Below, one piece after another: positions 6,508 through 8,243 of a stretch of DNA of 8,243 bases. The position numbers and the translations under genes were made by a program. The notes beneath the pieces were generated by a model, which ran no database searches, had not been told where the DNA came from, and was given only the letters and a program-made list of their open reading frames with translations. The stretch's first letter is position 1. Every line of letters starts with the position of its first letter. This DNA is from Planctomycetota bacterium (lineage in GTDB: Bacteria; Planctomycetota; UBA1135; GCA-002686595). The stretch spans positions 1 to 8,243 of the forward strand of contig JAPKBY010000057.1 in NCBI GenBank assembly GCA_028823185.1, in the 5' to 3' direction.

Positions 6508-7698
6508 ATGAAAGGCGAAGACCTTATCCTCTATGTGGAAAGCATCTCCCGGACACGGGATATCCCTCTGGAAGAGGTCTTCCGTGGCTTAGAGGACGCT
6601 CTACTGCAAGGCGTTCGACGAAAGCTCGGACTAGATGACGACCTCGTCGTCCGTATTGACCGCGCCACGGGCGAGGTCCACATGGAAGACAACGAGGAGA
6701 TCTACGAGCTCGATCTAGATCAGCTCGGACGAATCGTCGCTCAAGCCGTGAAGCAAGGCTTCCTCCAGCGTGTCCGCGAAGCGGAACGCGACGTGCTCTA
6801 CGATGAGTATGAAGCCCGCGTTGGGCAGCTCGTCAATGGTCAAGTGCAACGCTTCGAGGGAGAGTCTCTAGTCATCAACCTAGGCAAGGTAGAGGCCTAC
6901 TTGAGCCGCGACGATCGCGTCCGCGGAGAGAACTTCGCTCCCGGTGATCGCATCCGATGCCTGATCGTCGAGGTCCGCAAGGACGGCAGCAGAGTAAAAA
7001 TCTTCGTCAGTCGAACACACCCCGACCTCGTCCGCTGCCTCTTCCAGCTTGAGGTCCCTGAGGTCTCTGACGAGATCATTGAAGTCCGCAGAGTTGTCCG
7101 TGAACCGGGCTATCGCACCAAGATGGCCGTGGTCTCTTCTGACCCGAAGATCGACTGCATTGGTGCTTGCGTCGGAGTCCGCGGCTCTCGAATCAAAGCT
7201 GTCATTGACGAGCTTCGAGGAGAAAGGATCGACATCATCCGATGGAGTGACTCACTCGAGCAACTCATCATGAATGGCCTAAAACCGGCCTTAATCCACC
7301 TAGACAACATCTTCCCCGATGTTGACAACCACCGAGCCATCGTCATCGTTGATGAAGATCAGCAGTCCCTTGCGATCGGCAAGCGTGGACAAAATGTTCG
7401 CCTAGCGAGCAAGCTCTGTGGATGGGACATCGAGATCAAGACCCGCTCTGAGTTTGATGGCGGAGACGGAACTGAAGGCGAACTCGAAGGAGACGGCGCC
7501 ATCCAAAATGAAGCCGCAGAGACAGACACAAGTGACAGCATGAGCGCCCCCGCTGCTGTCGAAGAGGAGGCCTCAAACGAGCCCCTCATTGAAAACGAAA
7601 CTCAGGACTCACCGAGCCCTGACTCTGAAGGATCCGAGCCGTCGGACAATGATTTAGAGACGCCCGCCGACGCCGCAGAAGCCACGACGGAAGGCTGA
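6508..7698 (+). CDS. nusA: Transcription termination/antitermination factor NusA
   Basis: NusA binds elongating RNA polymerase and the nascent RNA, stimulating pausing and hairpin-dependent termination, and takes part in antitermination complexes. Domains in order: the polymerase-binding N-terminal domain (about 1-100), S1 (about 104-170, VGQLVNGQVQRFEGESLVI), KH1 (about 205-262, GVRGSRI at 223-229) and KH2 (about 275-312, SLAIGKRGQNVRLASKL). There are no E. coli-type C-terminal acidic repeat domains. Instead residues about 315-396 form a low-complexity, strongly acidic tail rich in E, D, S, A and P that ends in EATTEG. The ATG at 6508 gives the normal NusA N-terminus and an in-frame TAA lies at 6481-6483, but no Shine-Dalgarno precedes it. 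rimP, the common upstream neighbour, is absent. infB begins 26 nt after the stop. Confidence 0.97.
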   Translation: MKGEDLILYVESISRTRDIPLEEVFRGLEDALLQGVRRKLGLDDDLVVRIDRATGEVHMEDNEEIYELDLDQLGRIVAQAVKQGFLQRVREAERDVLYDEYEARVGQLVNGQVQRFEGESLVINLGKVEAYLSRDDRVRGENFAPGDRIRCLIVEVRKDGSRVKIFVSRTHPDLVRCLFQLEVPEVSDEIIEVRRVVREPGYRTKMAVVSSDPKIDCIGACVGVRGSRIKAVIDELRGERIDIIRWSDSLEQLIMNGLKPALIHLDNIFPDVDNHRAIVIVDEDQQSLAIGKRGQNVRLASKLCGWDIEIKTRSEFDGGDGTEGELEGDGAIQNEAAETDTSDSMSAPAAVEEEASNEPLIENETQDSPSPDSEGSEPSDNDLETPADAAEATTEG

Positions 7699-7709
7699 CC
7701 ACTTACCCT

Positions 7710-7714
7710 GGAGA
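7710..7714 (+). promoter_or_regulatory. Ribosome binding site for the TTG start of infB
   Basis: GGAGA at 7710-7714 is the only Shine-Dalgarno-like sequence in the 26-nt nusA-infB gap and lies 10 nt before the TTG at 7725. An alternative in-frame TTG at 7716 would be too close to it. Confidence 0.55.
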
Positions 7715-7724
7715 CTTGCCAACT

Positions 7725-8243
7725 TTGAGCAAGAAACGAATTCACGAGCTCGCCAAGGACTATGAGATGTCCGGCAAAGACATGGCTGCCAAGCTTAAAC
7801 GCCTGGGTTTCAGCCAGGTAAAGAGCCATATGACAGCCCTCGATGATTTCGAGGTCATGCAAGTCCAAGGCATCCTCGAAGCTCACGGAATCTTCTCCGG
7901 ATCTGCTGCGGCGGCCGTGGAGACTCCTGACCCTAGCGACGACGAGCTAGGCGGATTGATCGTCCGTAAAAAGAAGAAGAAGAAACCCACTGTGGCGGCG
8001 GTGGTCCCGACTCCTGCTCCAGAGCCGGAAGCCGAGATTGAACAAGCGTCTGAGCCAGCATCGACGGTCGAAGGCGCTGCTGAGGTAGCTGTTGAAACCG
8101 CTCCTGAGGTAGCTCCTGAAGGCGCCGTTGAGGTAGCTGATGCAAATCCCCAAGTACAAGTAGAAGAGAGCGAAAGCGCAGAGATCGCTCCTGAGCCCGA
8201 AACGGTGCCGAGCGAGGCGCCGATCCTAGAGGCCGTAATTGCC
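7725..8243 (+). CDS. infB: Translation initiation factor IF-2, N-terminal part (cut by window edge)
   Basis: IF-2 is the GTPase that delivers initiator fMet-tRNA to the ribosome. Only the N-terminal region is visible: 173 codons, open to the window end. Residues 1-52 form the IF2N domain, with MSKKRIHELAKDYEMSGKDM (1-20) and VKSHMTALDDFEV (32-44) closely matching the family. After it come a run of six lysines (82-87) and a flexible Ala/Glu/Pro/Val linker containing an eight-residue tandem repeat (118-141). The GTPase domain lies beyond the window. The start is TTG at 7725, chosen because it gives the canonical MSKKR N-terminus; the first in-frame ATG (15th codon) would remove part of the domain. 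It is co-directional with nusA and almost certainly in the same operon; no ylxR gene lies between. Confidence 0.95.
   Translation, partial: MSKKRIHELAKDYEMSGKDMAAKLKRLGFSQVKSHMTALDDFEVMQVQGILEAHGIFSGSAAAAVETPDPSDDELGGLIVRKKKKKKPTVAAVVPTPAPEPEAEIEQASEPASTVEGAAEVAVETAPEVAPEGAVEVADANPQVQVEESESAEIAPEPETVPSEAPILEAVIA
8076..8147 (+). repeat. Three tandem 24-bp repeats in the infB linker
   Basis: The core GAGGTAGCT recurs at 8082, 8106 and 8130, exactly 24 bp apart, within three imperfect in-frame units (8076-8099, 8100-8123, 8124-8147). They encode AAEVAVET, APEVAPEG and AVEVADAN. Such linkers between the IF2N domain and the IF-2 core tolerate length change, so this is probably a slippage-prone spacer rather than a binding element. 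Confidence 0.8.

Noticed and set aside
7933..8159. Two overlapping minus-strand reading frames with Arg/Leu/Gln-rich repeats
   Set aside because: They are antisense shadows of the infB linker repeats, have no ribosome site and no recognisable domain.
1..8243. CRISPR array, tRNA/rRNA genes, insertion sequence or prophage parts
   Set aside because: No spaced repeats, transposase motifs, terminal inverted repeats or tRNA-like sequence were seen. The only repeats are the short ones listed.

Overview
The window looks like a chromosomal segment of a moderately GC-rich Gram-negative bacterium. A single-domain sigma-54 activator sits beside a HEAT/TPR protein with a lipoprotein-like N-terminus, next to a monomodular NRPS-like gene and a nusA-infB core pair. 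This mix is reminiscent of Myxococcota/Bradymonadota-type (former deltaproteobacterial) genomes. That placement is inference from gene content; no rRNA or other decisive phylogenetic marker is visible.

Layout. Positions 1-6265 hold five genes, all on the minus strand. In transcription order they are: a PspF-like sigma-54 enhancer-binding regulator (6265-5297); a large HEAT/TPR repeat protein (5294-3120), 2 nt after it; an 86-nt gap; an adenylation-carrier-thioesterase (A-T-TE) enzyme (3033-631); a 50-nt gap; the sulfur carrier thiS (580-284); and the start of thiG (271-1, cut by the window edge). A 242-nt divergent spacer (6266-6507) separates these from the plus strand. It contains a terminator-like hairpin, a second hairpin close to nusA and a near-consensus sigma-54-like motif. 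The plus strand then carries nusA (6508-7698) and the first 173 codons of infB (7725-8243, open at the edge).

How the parts may work together. nusA-infB is the conserved transcription/translation factor pair, here without rimP in front and without a ylxR gene between them. thiS-thiG forms the sulfur-carrier/thiazole-synthase pair of thiamine biosynthesis. The regulator and HEAT/TPR protein appear translationally coupled and may form one signalling or regulatory unit. The A-T-TE enzyme has intact catalytic residues, but its adenylation pocket does not look like that of an amino-acid-activating domain. Its product is unknown, and this is the most likely place for undescribed chemistry. Whether the minus-strand genes are one operon or merely co-oriented cannot be settled from the sequence.
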